A stretch of DNA of 13,247 bases from CAYXBG01 sp964463145 (GTDB taxonomy: Bacteria; Acidobacteriota; UBA6911; RPQK01; CBDAPI01): positions 1-13,247 of the forward strand of contig CAYXBG010000049.1 of NCBI GenBank assembly GCA_964463145.1, given 5' to 3'. The notes beneath the pieces are model-generated. The model saw only the letters and a list, made by a program, of their open reading frames with translations, was not told the origin of the DNA and searched no databases. This document shows positions 1-6,358 of this stretch, piece after piece (within the stretch, counting starts at the first letter, position 1; every line of letters begins with the position of its first letter). A program made the position numbers and the translations under genes.

Positions 1-20
1 GCTATTAGTCGGCAGATAAA

Positions 21-95
21 GTTCTCGATCTACCGGTAACTAGCTGCCTCGCCTGTGACCCGAAAGTACAGGGCTTGAGGCCTCTGCTGCAGAAC
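21..95. other. Nested inverted-repeat structure next to tRNA-His
   Basis: Three complementary arm pairs nest here: GTTCT (21-25) with AGAAC (91-95), GCCTC (46-50) with GAGGC (77-81), and CCTGT (52-56) with ACAGG (68-72). The region lies just 3' of tRNA-His on the minus strand. No U-run follows on either strand, so a classic intrinsic terminator is not supported. It could be the folded trailer of the tRNA transcript or part of a structured RNA reaching the window edge. No known RNA family was recognised. The first 107 bases hold no credible coding region. Confidence 0.3.
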
Positions 96-107
96 CTTCT
101 TGTAGCA

Positions 108-184
108 TGGGGTGGGCGACGGGGCTCGAACCCGCGACCACCGGAACCACAATCCGGTGCTCTACCAACTGAGCTACGCCCACC
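108..184 (-). tRNA. tRNA-His (anticodon GTG)
   Basis: Read on the minus strand, the cloverleaf is complete. The acceptor arms GTGGGCG/CGCCCAC pair perfectly, the D arm follows, and the anticodon stem CCGGA/TCCGG encloses the loop TTGTGGT, giving anticodon GTG, which reads His codons. The T arm carries the GTTCGAGCC-type loop. The His-specific extra G at -1 is encoded at 184 and faces C73 at 111, the identity pair recognised by histidyl-tRNA synthetase. CCA is encoded at 110-108. A promoter lies about 40 bases upstream. Confidence 0.96.
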
Positions 185-224
185 GCATTTGGATGCCGAC
201 GCGAAGGGTCTGCAAACAGGTTCG

Positions 225-254
225 ATTATATCGTCTCAGTTCCAACCACGGCAA
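225..254 (-). promoter_or_regulatory. Sigma70-type promoter for tRNA-His
   Basis: On the minus strand a -35-like TTGCCG (254-249) is separated by 18 bases from a perfect -10 TATAAT (230-225). This predicts transcription starting near 218 and a leader of about 34 bases before the tRNA 5' end. It lies in the gap downstream of cvpA, so the tRNA has its own promoter rather than relying only on readthrough. Confidence 0.65.
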
Positions 255-332
255 TGTTTGGAGTAGTTTCGTTGATATGATTTGGAGAATTGTTGTAAGT
301 AGGTCTCCAAGCAGACCGAGATGCAGAGGAAT

Positions 333-371
333 GAACAAAGTAAGGGCGGGTTGCTCGGTATCGCTTTGTTC
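333..371. repeat. Inverted repeat downstream of cvpA
   Basis: Perfect 8-base arms GAACAAAG (333-340) and CTTTGTTC (364-371) enclose a 23-base loop. They sit directly after the cvpA stop on the minus strand. A second, smaller hairpin, GGTCT/AGACC (302-317), follows. Neither is followed by a U-tract, so this is at best a weak or factor-assisted 3' end for cvpA. Confidence 0.35.
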
Positions 372-376
372 TCAGG

Positions 377-1060
377 TCACGGTTGCACTGGTGGGTCTAT
401 TGTCATTTTCTCGTTCGTCTCGGGTTGTGATTCCTCTGGTTTCGACCCTGTTTCTTGGGGAGATCTTCCTAAAATGCCTTGAGTGAGCTCACGACCGTCT
501 TCTAGGGCTTGATGAATGTGACGGGTTTTGCTTTTCCAAACTTGGTAGATCCGCTGATGTTCTTTGGAGAAGCGTTCTCGGAAATCTGCAGGTGCGACCT
601 GCAATAGCATTCTAGCACTCGTTAAAAAAAACTCTGCAGTTTGAGATCTGGTCACCAAATCTCCCACCAAGGGGAAAACTGTCAGGGAAAGAAAGACTGT
701 AGATGTGATCAACCATCCCTTTACGATGCCGAACAGTCCACCCAGAAATCGGTCAGCCCATCGCAGATGAAGGACTTTGATAGCCCGGAACACTACGATC
801 CTTAAAAGAGTTCCCAGTAGAAAGGTGGTGAGGAAAATAAGTAGGAATGCTGCTAATTCTGCTACTGGCCCCTCTGGAAACCGGAGCTCAATCATCAGAG
901 GTACTGCACGCTCGTAAAAGTGCAGAGCGAGAACCAAGCCTGTGACGGTGCTCGCCACTGAGATAAGTTCCCCGGTTAAACCTCTTTTTAGAGCTGCGAA
1001 CAGTGACGTTCCTATGATGACGACGGCAATAACATCTAAGAATGTGATTCCGTAGAACAT
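377..1060 (-). CDS. CvpA family inner-membrane protein
   Basis: This is a CvpA-family membrane protein, named for colicin V production. Its molecular role is unsettled, though the family is linked to envelope homeostasis. About four hydrophobic segments fill roughly the first 135 residues. Family-typical patches are KRGLTGE after the first helix and the DRFLGGLFGIVKG stretch before the last helix. The C-terminal third is soluble, charged and likely partly disordered (many K, E, Q, P). I chose the ATG at 1060, giving 227 aa, because a GGGGG and an AGG lie just upstream and the product starts close to the first helix. An ATG at 1078 adds six residues but has no good ribosome-binding site. The gene runs in the same direction as purC, 172 bases away, with a long inverted repeat in between. 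Confidence 0.85.
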   Translation of the reverse strand: MFYGITFLDVIAVVIIGTSLFAALKRGLTGELISVASTVTGLVLALHFYERAVPLMIELRFPEGPVAELAAFLLIFLTTFLLGTLLRIVVFRAIKVLHLRWADRFLGGLFGIVKGWLITSTVFLSLTVFPLVGDLVTRSQTAEFFLTSARMLLQVAPADFRERFSKEHQRIYQVWKSKTRHIHQALEDGRELTQGILGRSPQETGSKPEESQPETNEKMTIDPPVQP

Positions 1061-1090
1061 ATTACCTAGTACCCCCATGGGGTTTTTTCA

Positions 1091-1123
1091 GAATGCCTTC
1101 CAATTTCCGATTGAAGGGCATTC
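1091..1123. repeat. 33-base near-perfect hairpin between purC and cvpA
   Basis: Two 14-base arms (1091-1104 and 1110-1123) pair around a 5-base loop with one mismatch and one G-U-type pair. On the minus strand the hairpin lies after the purC stop and 30 bases before the preferred cvpA start. What follows is A-rich, not U-rich, so it does not look like a standard intrinsic terminator. It could act in the cvpA leader or protect the 3' end of purC mRNA. Confidence 0.55.
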
Positions 1124-1232
1124 AAATACCATTTAAAATTGTTCTCTATGCAGCATTGAATGATTAGCCACTAGTATCATCGCGGTCTCACAAAGACATC
1201 TATATACAGCTTGTTTAGCCCACAAGATGGCC

Positions 1233-2117
1233 TCAGAGGTTTGGTTCCGTGCCAGTCAATAGGCGGTAAGCTTGAAGGTACCTATCGGCTGTTGCCTGTA
1301 AAACGTTCTCTGGGATTCGAGGGCCTGGAGCCTGCTTGTCCCAATCCAAGGATTCGAGGTAGCCGCGCACAAATTGTTTGTCAAAGGAAGGCGGAGATTT
1401 GCCGGCAACATATTCCTGAGCGGGCCAAAAACGAGATGAGTCAGGAGTCAGGATCTCATCGATCAGAACAAGTTTGTTGTCCTTCAAGCCGAACTCAAAC
1501 TTGGTGTCGCAAATGATAATGCCCCGTTCTAGGGCATACTCAGCGGCCCAACTGTAGAGATTGAGGCTAAGGTCACGTACTTGGTTTGCAATATCCTGAC
1601 CGACAATTTCTGCAGCTTTTTCAAAACTGATGTTTTCATCATGCCCACTTTGAGCTTTAGTTGCGGGGGTGAAAATTAGTTCAGACAGTTTTTCGGATTC
1701 GACCATCCCTTCGGGTAAATTGATTCCGCACACACTTCCGGTTGAACAGTAATCTTTCCAGCCTGATCCGGTGAGGTAACCTCTGACGACGCATTCGATC
1801 GCTAGGGGTTCACATCGTGTCGCCAAGGTACTGCGACCTTCTAGTTGGTTAGCATAATGGGGCAGGGGCTCAGGAAATGAATCGACATCGGTCGAGATGA
1901 GATGATTTTTAACAATGTTACTGGTTCGCTCAAACCAGAAGGCTGACATCTGGGTGAGGATCTTCCCCTTATCAGGGACAGCATCCGGGAGAATGACATC
2001 AAATGCTGAGATCCTGTCGGTGGCTACTATCAGCAGTTTGTCACTGCCTACGGCAAAAATCTCGCGAACTTTCCCACTATTAACCTTTTCAACTCCAGCT
2101 AACTCCAAAGATCTCAT
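1233..2117 (-). CDS. purC: Phosphoribosylaminoimidazole-succinocarboxamide synthase (SAICAR synthetase)
   Basis: PurC joins aspartate to CAIR using ATP to give SAICAR in the cytoplasmic de novo purine pathway. In order, the sequence shows the nucleotide-binding N-terminus with GKVREIF near residue 15 and DRISAFD, then RGYLTGSGWKDY, FTPATKAQSGHDENISF, the family signature CDTKFEFG, and LIDEILTPDSSRFW. At 294 aa it has the length of the yeast ADE1 type rather than the short enterobacterial enzyme of about 237 aa. The ATG at 2117 is preferred: it begins directly before the conserved LELAGVEKVNSGKVRE region and has AGGAGG upstream, whereas the open frame extends 29 codons further with unconserved-looking sequence. 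No other pur genes are in the window. It is divergent from groES. Confidence 0.96.
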   Translation of the reverse strand: MRSLELAGVEKVNSGKVREIFAVGSDKLLIVATDRISAFDVILPDAVPDKGKILTQMSAFWFERTSNIVKNHLISTDVDSFPEPLPHYANQLEGRSTLATRCEPLAIECVVRGYLTGSGWKDYCSTGSVCGINLPEGMVESEKLSELIFTPATKAQSGHDENISFEKAAEIVGQDIANQVRDLSLNLYSWAAEYALERGIIICDTKFEFGLKDNKLVLIDEILTPDSSRFWPAQEYVAGKSPPSFDKQFVRGYLESLDWDKQAPGPRIPENVLQATADRYLQAYRLLTGTEPNL

Positions 2118-2187
2118 TTTCCTAGTATGCCTCCTGATGGTGCTAATTTTAGCTATTATTGTTTTGATAATTCCGTTGAACTTCAAG

Positions 2188-2215
2188 AGTCTATCCAATA
2201 CCAATTTATAGTCAA
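2188..2215 (-). promoter_or_regulatory. Possible purC promoter
   Basis: On the minus strand TTGACT (2215-2210) and TAGACT (2193-2188) are separated by 16 bases, upstream of the purC start at 2117. The -35 matches the consensus at five of six bases and the -10 at four. The surrounding 2118-2317 region is AT-rich and holds no convincing gene. Confidence 0.35.
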
Positions 2216-2248
2216 ACTTGCATATGCCTTTGAGAAGTCTTTAATCAA

Positions 2249-2274
2249 GGAAGAGCTCATTGGAAGAGCTTATT
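2249..2274. repeat. Tandem 13-bp direct repeat
   Basis: GGAAGAGCTCATT (2249-2261) is followed immediately by GGAAGAGCTTATT (2262-2274), differing at one base. The pair ends 43 bases upstream of the groESL -35 box and lies between the divergent purC and groESL promoters. The position suits a protein-binding site, but no family was recognised. It may equally be a chance duplication. Confidence 0.55.
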
Positions 2275-2317
2275 CGTCGGGTTGTGAAATCCTGCGAGTG
2301 ATTGGAGTAAGAAGGAG

Positions 2318-2347
2318 TTGACACGGTTCTAGAGCGGTTGCTATAGT
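2318..2347 (+). promoter_or_regulatory. Sigma70-type promoter of groESL
   Basis: A perfect -35 TTGACA (2318-2323) and a -10 TATAGT (2342-2347, five of six matches) are separated by 18 bases. The predicted start, near 2354, falls inside the CIRCE element, so bound repressor would block this promoter directly. It leaves a leader of about 115 bases before groES. Confidence 0.8.
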
Positions 2348-2373
2348 TGGCACTCACCTACCAAGAGTGCTAT
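2347..2373. promoter_or_regulatory. CIRCE operator (HrcA binding site)
   Basis: The left arm TTGGCACTC (2347-2355), a 9-base spacer and the right arm GAGTGCTAT (2365-2373) match the CIRCE consensus TTAGCACTC-N9-GAGTGCTAA, with one difference in each arm and the exact spacing. CIRCE is bound by the HrcA repressor, whose activity depends on GroEL, giving heat-shock feedback on groESL. hrcA itself is not in this window. Confidence 0.9.
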
Positions 2374-2468
2374 CGGCGACAGTCTCCTGACTGAAAGTCG
2401 ATTTCTACCTAATATGTTCATAAAAAAGAAATGTTTTTCAGAAGGTTTTATAAGGAGGAGTCATTCTG

Positions 2469-2759
2469 ATGATTAGACCTTTGCATGACCGTGTAATCGT
2501 CAAAAGAGTTGAGGCGGCTGAAGAAGAAACGCAAGGCGGGATTGTGATCCCGGATTCAGCAAAAGAAAAACCCCAGGAAGGCCTAGTTGTAGCCGTCGGA
2601 GACGGTAAGGTACTGGATAATGGTACCAAGGTCGGTATGTCGGTGCAGCCAGGTGACAAAATCCTGTTCGGCAAGTATTCCGGAAGTGACGTTAAAATCG
2701 ACAATGTGGAATACCTGATAATGCGAGAGGATGAAGTTCTGGGTGTACTGGAAGGATAG
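2469..2759 (+). CDS. groES: Co-chaperonin GroES
   Basis: GroES (Hsp10) forms the heptameric lid of the GroEL chamber in the cytoplasm. The 96-aa product has the usual length. It starts with the family-typical MIRPLHDRVIVKRVE, carries the mobile loop with GGIVIPD around residues 23-30 (the tripeptide that contacts GroEL), and ends with the conserved KYSGSDVKIDNVEYLIMRE stretch and a short C-terminus. A strong ribosome-binding site, AAGGAGG at 2452-2458, lies ten bases before the ATG. It is the first gene of a two-gene operon, controlled by the promoter and CIRCE site upstream. The family assignment is secure. Confidence 0.98.
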   Translation: MIRPLHDRVIVKRVEAAEEETQGGIVIPDSAKEKPQEGLVVAVGDGKVLDNGTKVGMSVQPGDKILFGKYSGSDVKIDNVEYLIMREDEVLGVLEG

Positions 2760-2818
2760 GTCGAGTGCCTAGTTTTCCTGACGAAACAAGATAGAAAAAA
2801 CTAAGGAGAGTATACGAC

Positions 2819-4459
2819 ATGGCAGCTAAAGAAATCACGCATGGCGAGGAAGCTCGCCGCGCGCTGTTGGGCGGCGTCAACAAGCTTGCGAATGCCGTCA
2901 AGGTTACGTTAGGTCCGAAGGGGCGAAACGTAGTTTTAGATAAGAAATTCGGCTCACCCGTTGTGACTAAGGATGGTGTGACCGTAGCGAAAGAGATTGA
3001 GTTAGACGGTTTGGAAAAGGTTGGAGCCTCAATGTTGCGTGAGGTGGCCAGTAAAACTAGTGACGTGGCTGGTGATGGAACTACCTCAGCCACCGTGCTA
3101 GCGCAGGCTATCGTGCACGAAGGCATTAGGAATGTAGCCGCTGGAGCCAATCCTATGGCCCTAAAGCGCGGTATCGATCAAGCTGTTACAAGAGCAGTGG
3201 AAGAGATTCGCGGACTCTCCAAGCCTGTTGGAGGGGATATGATTGCCCAAGTTGGCTCTATCTCAGCTAACAATGATTCCACCATCGGAGAAATCATTGC
3301 TGAGGCCATGAACAAGGTGGGTAAGGATGGAGTCATCACGGTCGAAGAAGCTAAAGGCATTGAAACCTCCCTTGAGGTGGTGGAAGGCATGCAGTTCGAT
3401 CGGGGTTACTTGTCCCCCTATTTCGTAACTGATCCGGACCGGATGGAATGCAGCCTAGAAGATGCTTACATTCTTCTACACGAGAAGAAGATAAGTTCTA
3501 TGAAGGATCTACTCCCACTACTGGAGCAGGTTGCCAAGTCAGGTCGTCCTTTTGTAATTATTGCTGAGGATGTAGAAGGAGAGGCTTTAGCGACTTTGGT
3601 GGTCAACAAGATCCGCGGGACACTAAATGTTTGTGCGGTCAAGGCTCCTGGTTTTGGAGATCGTCGCAAGGCAATGTTGGAAGACATCGCCATTCTCACT
3701 GGTGGCAAGGTAATATCTGAGGATCTTGGAATCAAACTTGAGAAAGTCCAGTTGGAAGACCTGGGTAGTGCCAAGAAAATCACTATCGACAAAGACAACG
3801 CGACCATCATCGAGGGTGTAGGATCACAGGAAGATATTGCTGGCCGTGTGAAGCAGATCCGTAATCAGGTGGAAGAAACCACTTCTGATTATGACCGAGA
3901 GAAGCTTCAGGAGCGATTAGCGAAGTTAGTAGGTGGCGTTGCCGTCATCAAGGTGGGAGCTGCAACCGAGATTGAGCTAAAAGAAAAGAAAGCTCGCGTT
4001 GAGGATGCCATGCATGCCACCAAGGCAGCTGCCGAGGAAGGGATTGTTCCTGGAGGGGGTGTTGCATTTGTACGCGCAGCACTGGCGTTGGATTCGTTCG
4101 AGGTTGTTGGAGGGGGTGAGCAAGCTGGTGTATCTATTGTACGCCGTGCTTTGGAAGAACCTCTCCGGCAAATCGCGACTAATGCCGGCTTGGAAGGGGC
4201 AATTGTTATTGGCAAGGTGAGGGATTCTAAGGATGCTAACTTCGGCTACGATGCGGCGTCCGAAGAGTATTGCGATCTTGTCAAGGCAGGTGTTATTGAT
4301 CCGACCATGGTGACGCGCACAGCTCTGCAGAATGCGTCCTCTATCTCAAGTCTACTGTTGACAACGGAAGCGCTCATAACCGAGATTCCCGAGGATGACC
4401 CTGCCCCTGCTCCAGGTGGACATGCTCATCCTGACATGGGTGGTATGGGCGGTTTCTAG
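2819..4459 (+). CDS. groEL: Chaperonin GroEL (Hsp60)
   Basis: GroEL is the ATP-driven double-ring chaperonin that folds proteins in the cytoplasm with GroES. At 546 aa it is full length. Visible landmarks are TLGPKGRNVVLD near residue 30, the ATP site GDGTTSATVL around 85-94, the apical domain with VKAPGFGDRRKAMLEDIA, and the equatorial return with the nucleotide-contacting AAAEEGIVPGGGVA. The flexible Gly-Met tail ends GGMGGF and is preceded by an unusual His/Pro-rich stretch. AAGGAG lies ten bases before the ATG. The 59-base gap after groES contains TAGTTTT (2770-2776) and AAAACTA (2797-2803), which could form a hairpin just before the ribosome-binding site. Two terminators close the operon. 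Only one groEL copy is visible here. Confidence 0.98.
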   Translation: MAAKEITHGEEARRALLGGVNKLANAVKVTLGPKGRNVVLDKKFGSPVVTKDGVTVAKEIELDGLEKVGASMLREVASKTSDVAGDGTTSATVLAQAIVHEGIRNVAAGANPMALKRGIDQAVTRAVEEIRGLSKPVGGDMIAQVGSISANNDSTIGEIIAEAMNKVGKDGVITVEEAKGIETSLEVVEGMQFDRGYLSPYFVTDPDRMECSLEDAYILLHEKKISSMKDLLPLLEQVAKSGRPFVIIAEDVEGEALATLVVNKIRGTLNVCAVKAPGFGDRRKAMLEDIAILTGGKVISEDLGIKLEKVQLEDLGSAKKITIDKDNATIIEGVGSQEDIAGRVKQIRNQVEETTSDYDREKLQERLAKLVGGVAVIKVGAATEIELKEKKARVEDAMHATKAAAEEGIVPGGGVAFVRAALALDSFEVVGGGEQAGVSIVRRALEEPLRQIATNAGLEGAIVIGKVRDSKDANFGYDAASEEYCDLVKAGVIDPTMVTRTALQNASSISSLLLTTEALITEIPEDDPAPAPGGHAHPDMGGMGGF

Positions 4460-4483
4460 AGCTCTAGCAGTCTCGGAAGAACT

Positions 4484-4517
4484 AAAAGGGAGCCGGTTAG
4501 AACGGCTCCCTTTTTTT
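4484..4517 (+). terminator. Intrinsic terminator after groEL
   Basis: A GC-rich stem, GGGAGCCG (4488-4495) with CGGCTCCC (4503-4510), encloses a 7-base loop and is followed by seven T. Four A precede the stem, so it could also work in reverse. It lies 25 bases after the groEL stop. Confidence 0.93.
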
Positions 4518-4521
4518 ATGT

Positions 4522-4547
4522 ACTAACTTTTATTGAGTTAGTCTTTT
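4522..4547 (+). terminator. Second, AT-rich terminator-like hairpin
   Basis: Seven-base arms ACTAACT (4522-4528) and AGTTAGT (4536-4542) enclose a 7-base loop and are followed by CTTTT. It comes right after the main groEL terminator and may be a backup. The stem is weak. Confidence 0.4.
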
Positions 4548-4552
4548 GGAGT

Positions 4553-4580
4553 TTGTGTGACAGGGGGGGGTGTTTAGAAT
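4553..4580 (+). promoter_or_regulatory. Weak candidate promoter for the glycosyltransferase gene
   Basis: A -10-like TAGAAT (4575-4580) lies 16 bases after TTGTGT (4553-4558). The -35 is poor, and the spacer contains a run of eight G (4563-4570). The two terminators upstream imply that the next gene needs its own promoter, which is the main reason to list it. Confidence 0.25.
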
Positions 4581-4666
4581 ACCTCTATCTTGATCGAATC
4601 GTTTGGTCTCTTTGGCCTTTTTTCAAGAATCCCAATGATTAGTAAGGGCTAGTTGAACAGAATGCC

Positions 4667-6256
4667 ATGACCAGCCCTAATTTAAAAACAGCTACCTTTA
4701 TCGGAGTTGTCCTAATCATTACGATGCACCTGGGATTGGGGTCGCTGCCCCTTGTAGGTCCCGACGAGCCTCGTTATGTGCGTATAGGGCAGGAAATGTT
4801 TCAGAGTGGTGACTACGTTACACCTACACTGAATAGTCGGGCCTGGCTTGAAAAACCTCCACTACTTTTTTGGGTTCAAGCTGTAACCTTACATCTATTT
4901 CCTGCATCGGAGTGGAGTGCGAGATTACCAATCTCATTTCTAGCCATACTGACCTCATTAGGCTGTGGCTACTTACTAGGCTCGATGGTCGGATCCAGGG
5001 TTGGATTATTGGCCATACTTATAGTTGCTACCACCCCATTTTTCTTTGTTTTTAGCCGTGCAGCCAGCACAGATTTACCCCTAGCAGCATTTTTAAGTCT
5101 AGCCATGTTGTCGATCTATAGGGGTTATCAGACGGGAACTTTGGGGTGGGTGATTCTCTCCTCTCTCGCTCTGGCTCTTGCCGTTTTATCTAAGGGTCCT
5201 GTGGCCTTAATATTGCTGATTGGTACGGTAATCTCCTTTTGGGTTTTAACCGGTTCATTTCTCTTAACTCTCAAGCAATTGATCATGGGGATTGGGGTGT
5301 TTTTAGCCGTTTCAATGCCTTGGTTTTTTCTGGTCTGGGAAGCGAATGGTCAATCATTTATCGACACCTTCTGGCTCAACCATCACCTAGCTCGTTTTAT
5401 TACCGATGTCCATCACCATTCCCAGCCAGTCTGGTTCTATTTGCCTATCCTACTAATAGGCTGTACCCCTTGGATTATTTTTACAATGGCCAATGCATGG
5501 AGAAACTGGACGCACTTGTCGGGCGCCTGGTTCCACTCAAAGGGAGTAGACTTATATCTGTGGGTTTGGATTGTTGTTACAGTCCTTTTCTTTTCCTTGA
5601 GCCGTAGTAAATTGCCCGGGTATGTTTTGCCAGCTGCCCTGCCTGTTGCATTTTTAGCTGCTATTGAAGTGGATAGGTTGTTGTCTGAGGATATGCAGAG
5701 TCTCAGGATCGCCAGGCGAGTAGTACCTGTTTTGGTAGGAGGGTCTTTTATAATAGCCATCCTTAGTATGATTTCTATGATTGTTACCCATGGATCACAG
5801 TCTATGGGAATTATCCTTGCTTTTCCTTGGGTTGTCTTAGCGAGTGGAGTTTGGTGGGTTGGATATGAGCCTCGGAAGCTGGTAATGGTTCTTGTCATCA
5901 GTATGACAATATTGGCGGGGCTAGCCTCTCTCGTAGTGGCTCCCGAAGTTGGAGTTTTTCACTCCTCGAAAAAATTAGTGCAGGGAATCCGACAACATCT
6001 CTCTATTAAGGAACCTTTGGTATTTTACCGATTTTTCCATCACTCTGCACTTTACTATACTGATTATAAGGCGTTGCCGGAGGCGATCGAAAATTTGGCT
6101 GATTTGAGAGCATACATGCATACGAAAAATCAAAATTCGTATTGGATACTGACTGAGAAGAATGGGCTAGAAGAACTCCAGTCTATCTTCGAGACCAACC
6201 AGTTAGGAGAAGGGACTCAGTTTTTAGTGGAGATTAAGCGCCCACCTGATCTCTAG
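4667..6256 (+). CDS. ArnT/PMT-family (GT83-like) membrane glycosyltransferase
   Basis: This is a polytopic inner-membrane glycosyltransferase of the GT-C fold. Such enzymes move a sugar from a polyprenyl-phosphate donor to lipid A, another glycan or protein on the periplasmic side. The 529-aa product has roughly a dozen hydrophobic segments over about residues 9-430 and a soluble periplasmic C-terminus. After the first helix comes the acidic motif DEPRY (33-37), the probable catalytic loop, then EKPPL (62-66), both typical of the ArnT/PMT_2 family. Later come SRAASTDLP, LSKGPVAL and the SRSKLPGYVLPALP-like stretch. The ATG at 4667 is used, but its ribosome-binding site is weak. No arn genes or other glycan genes adjoin it, so neither donor nor acceptor can be named. 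cysS follows 102 bases later. Confidence 0.85.
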   Translation: MTSPNLKTATFIGVVLIITMHLGLGSLPLVGPDEPRYVRIGQEMFQSGDYVTPTLNSRAWLEKPPLLFWVQAVTLHLFPASEWSARLPISFLAILTSLGCGYLLGSMVGSRVGLLAILIVATTPFFFVFSRAASTDLPLAAFLSLAMLSIYRGYQTGTLGWVILSSLALALAVLSKGPVALILLIGTVISFWVLTGSFLLTLKQLIMGIGVFLAVSMPWFFLVWEANGQSFIDTFWLNHHLARFITDVHHHSQPVWFYLPILLIGCTPWIIFTMANAWRNWTHLSGAWFHSKGVDLYLWVWIVVTVLFFSLSRSKLPGYVLPAALPVAFLAAIEVDRLLSEDMQSLRIARRVVPVLVGGSFIIAILSMISMIVTHGSQSMGIILAFPWVVLASGVWWVGYEPRKLVMVLVISMTILAGLASLVVAPEVGVFHSSKKLVQGIRQHLSIKEPLVFYRFFHHSALYYTDYKALPEAIENLADLRAYMHTKNQNSYWILTEKNGLEELQSIFETNQLGEGTQFLVEIKRPPDL

Positions 6257-6358
6257 TAACCTTTCGAAATGTTTACTGGACTACTGCTTGATAAATCTAC
6301 CTTCTATAAATCTTTTTCCGTCTTGGCCTGACACACGTCAGACTGTAGGATCCTTCTG

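Noticed and set aside
75..486. Plus-strand open frames across tRNA-His and the cvpA 3' end
   Set aside because: Their conserved-looking words (such as GSNPRPPEPQSGALPTEL) are the translated antisense of the tRNA, a common false protein. The rest has no ribosome-binding site or family resemblance.
1211..1516. 101-aa plus-strand frame opposite purC
   Set aside because: It lies wholly or mainly antisense to a well-supported purC and has no independent support.
2118..2317. Purine riboswitch upstream of purC
   Set aside because: No three-way-junction pattern or aptamer core was recognised; the region is simply AT-rich with a tandem repeat.
2127..2321. 64-aa plus-strand frame in the purC-groES gap
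   Set aside because: It has no ribosome-binding site, overlaps the purC leader and the candidate control elements, and ends in the groESL -35 box. No domain is recognisable.
6257..6358. T-box riboswitch upstream of cysS
   Set aside because: The leader is only about 100 bases and shows a single 5-bp hairpin, with no T-box sequence or terminator/antiterminator pair.
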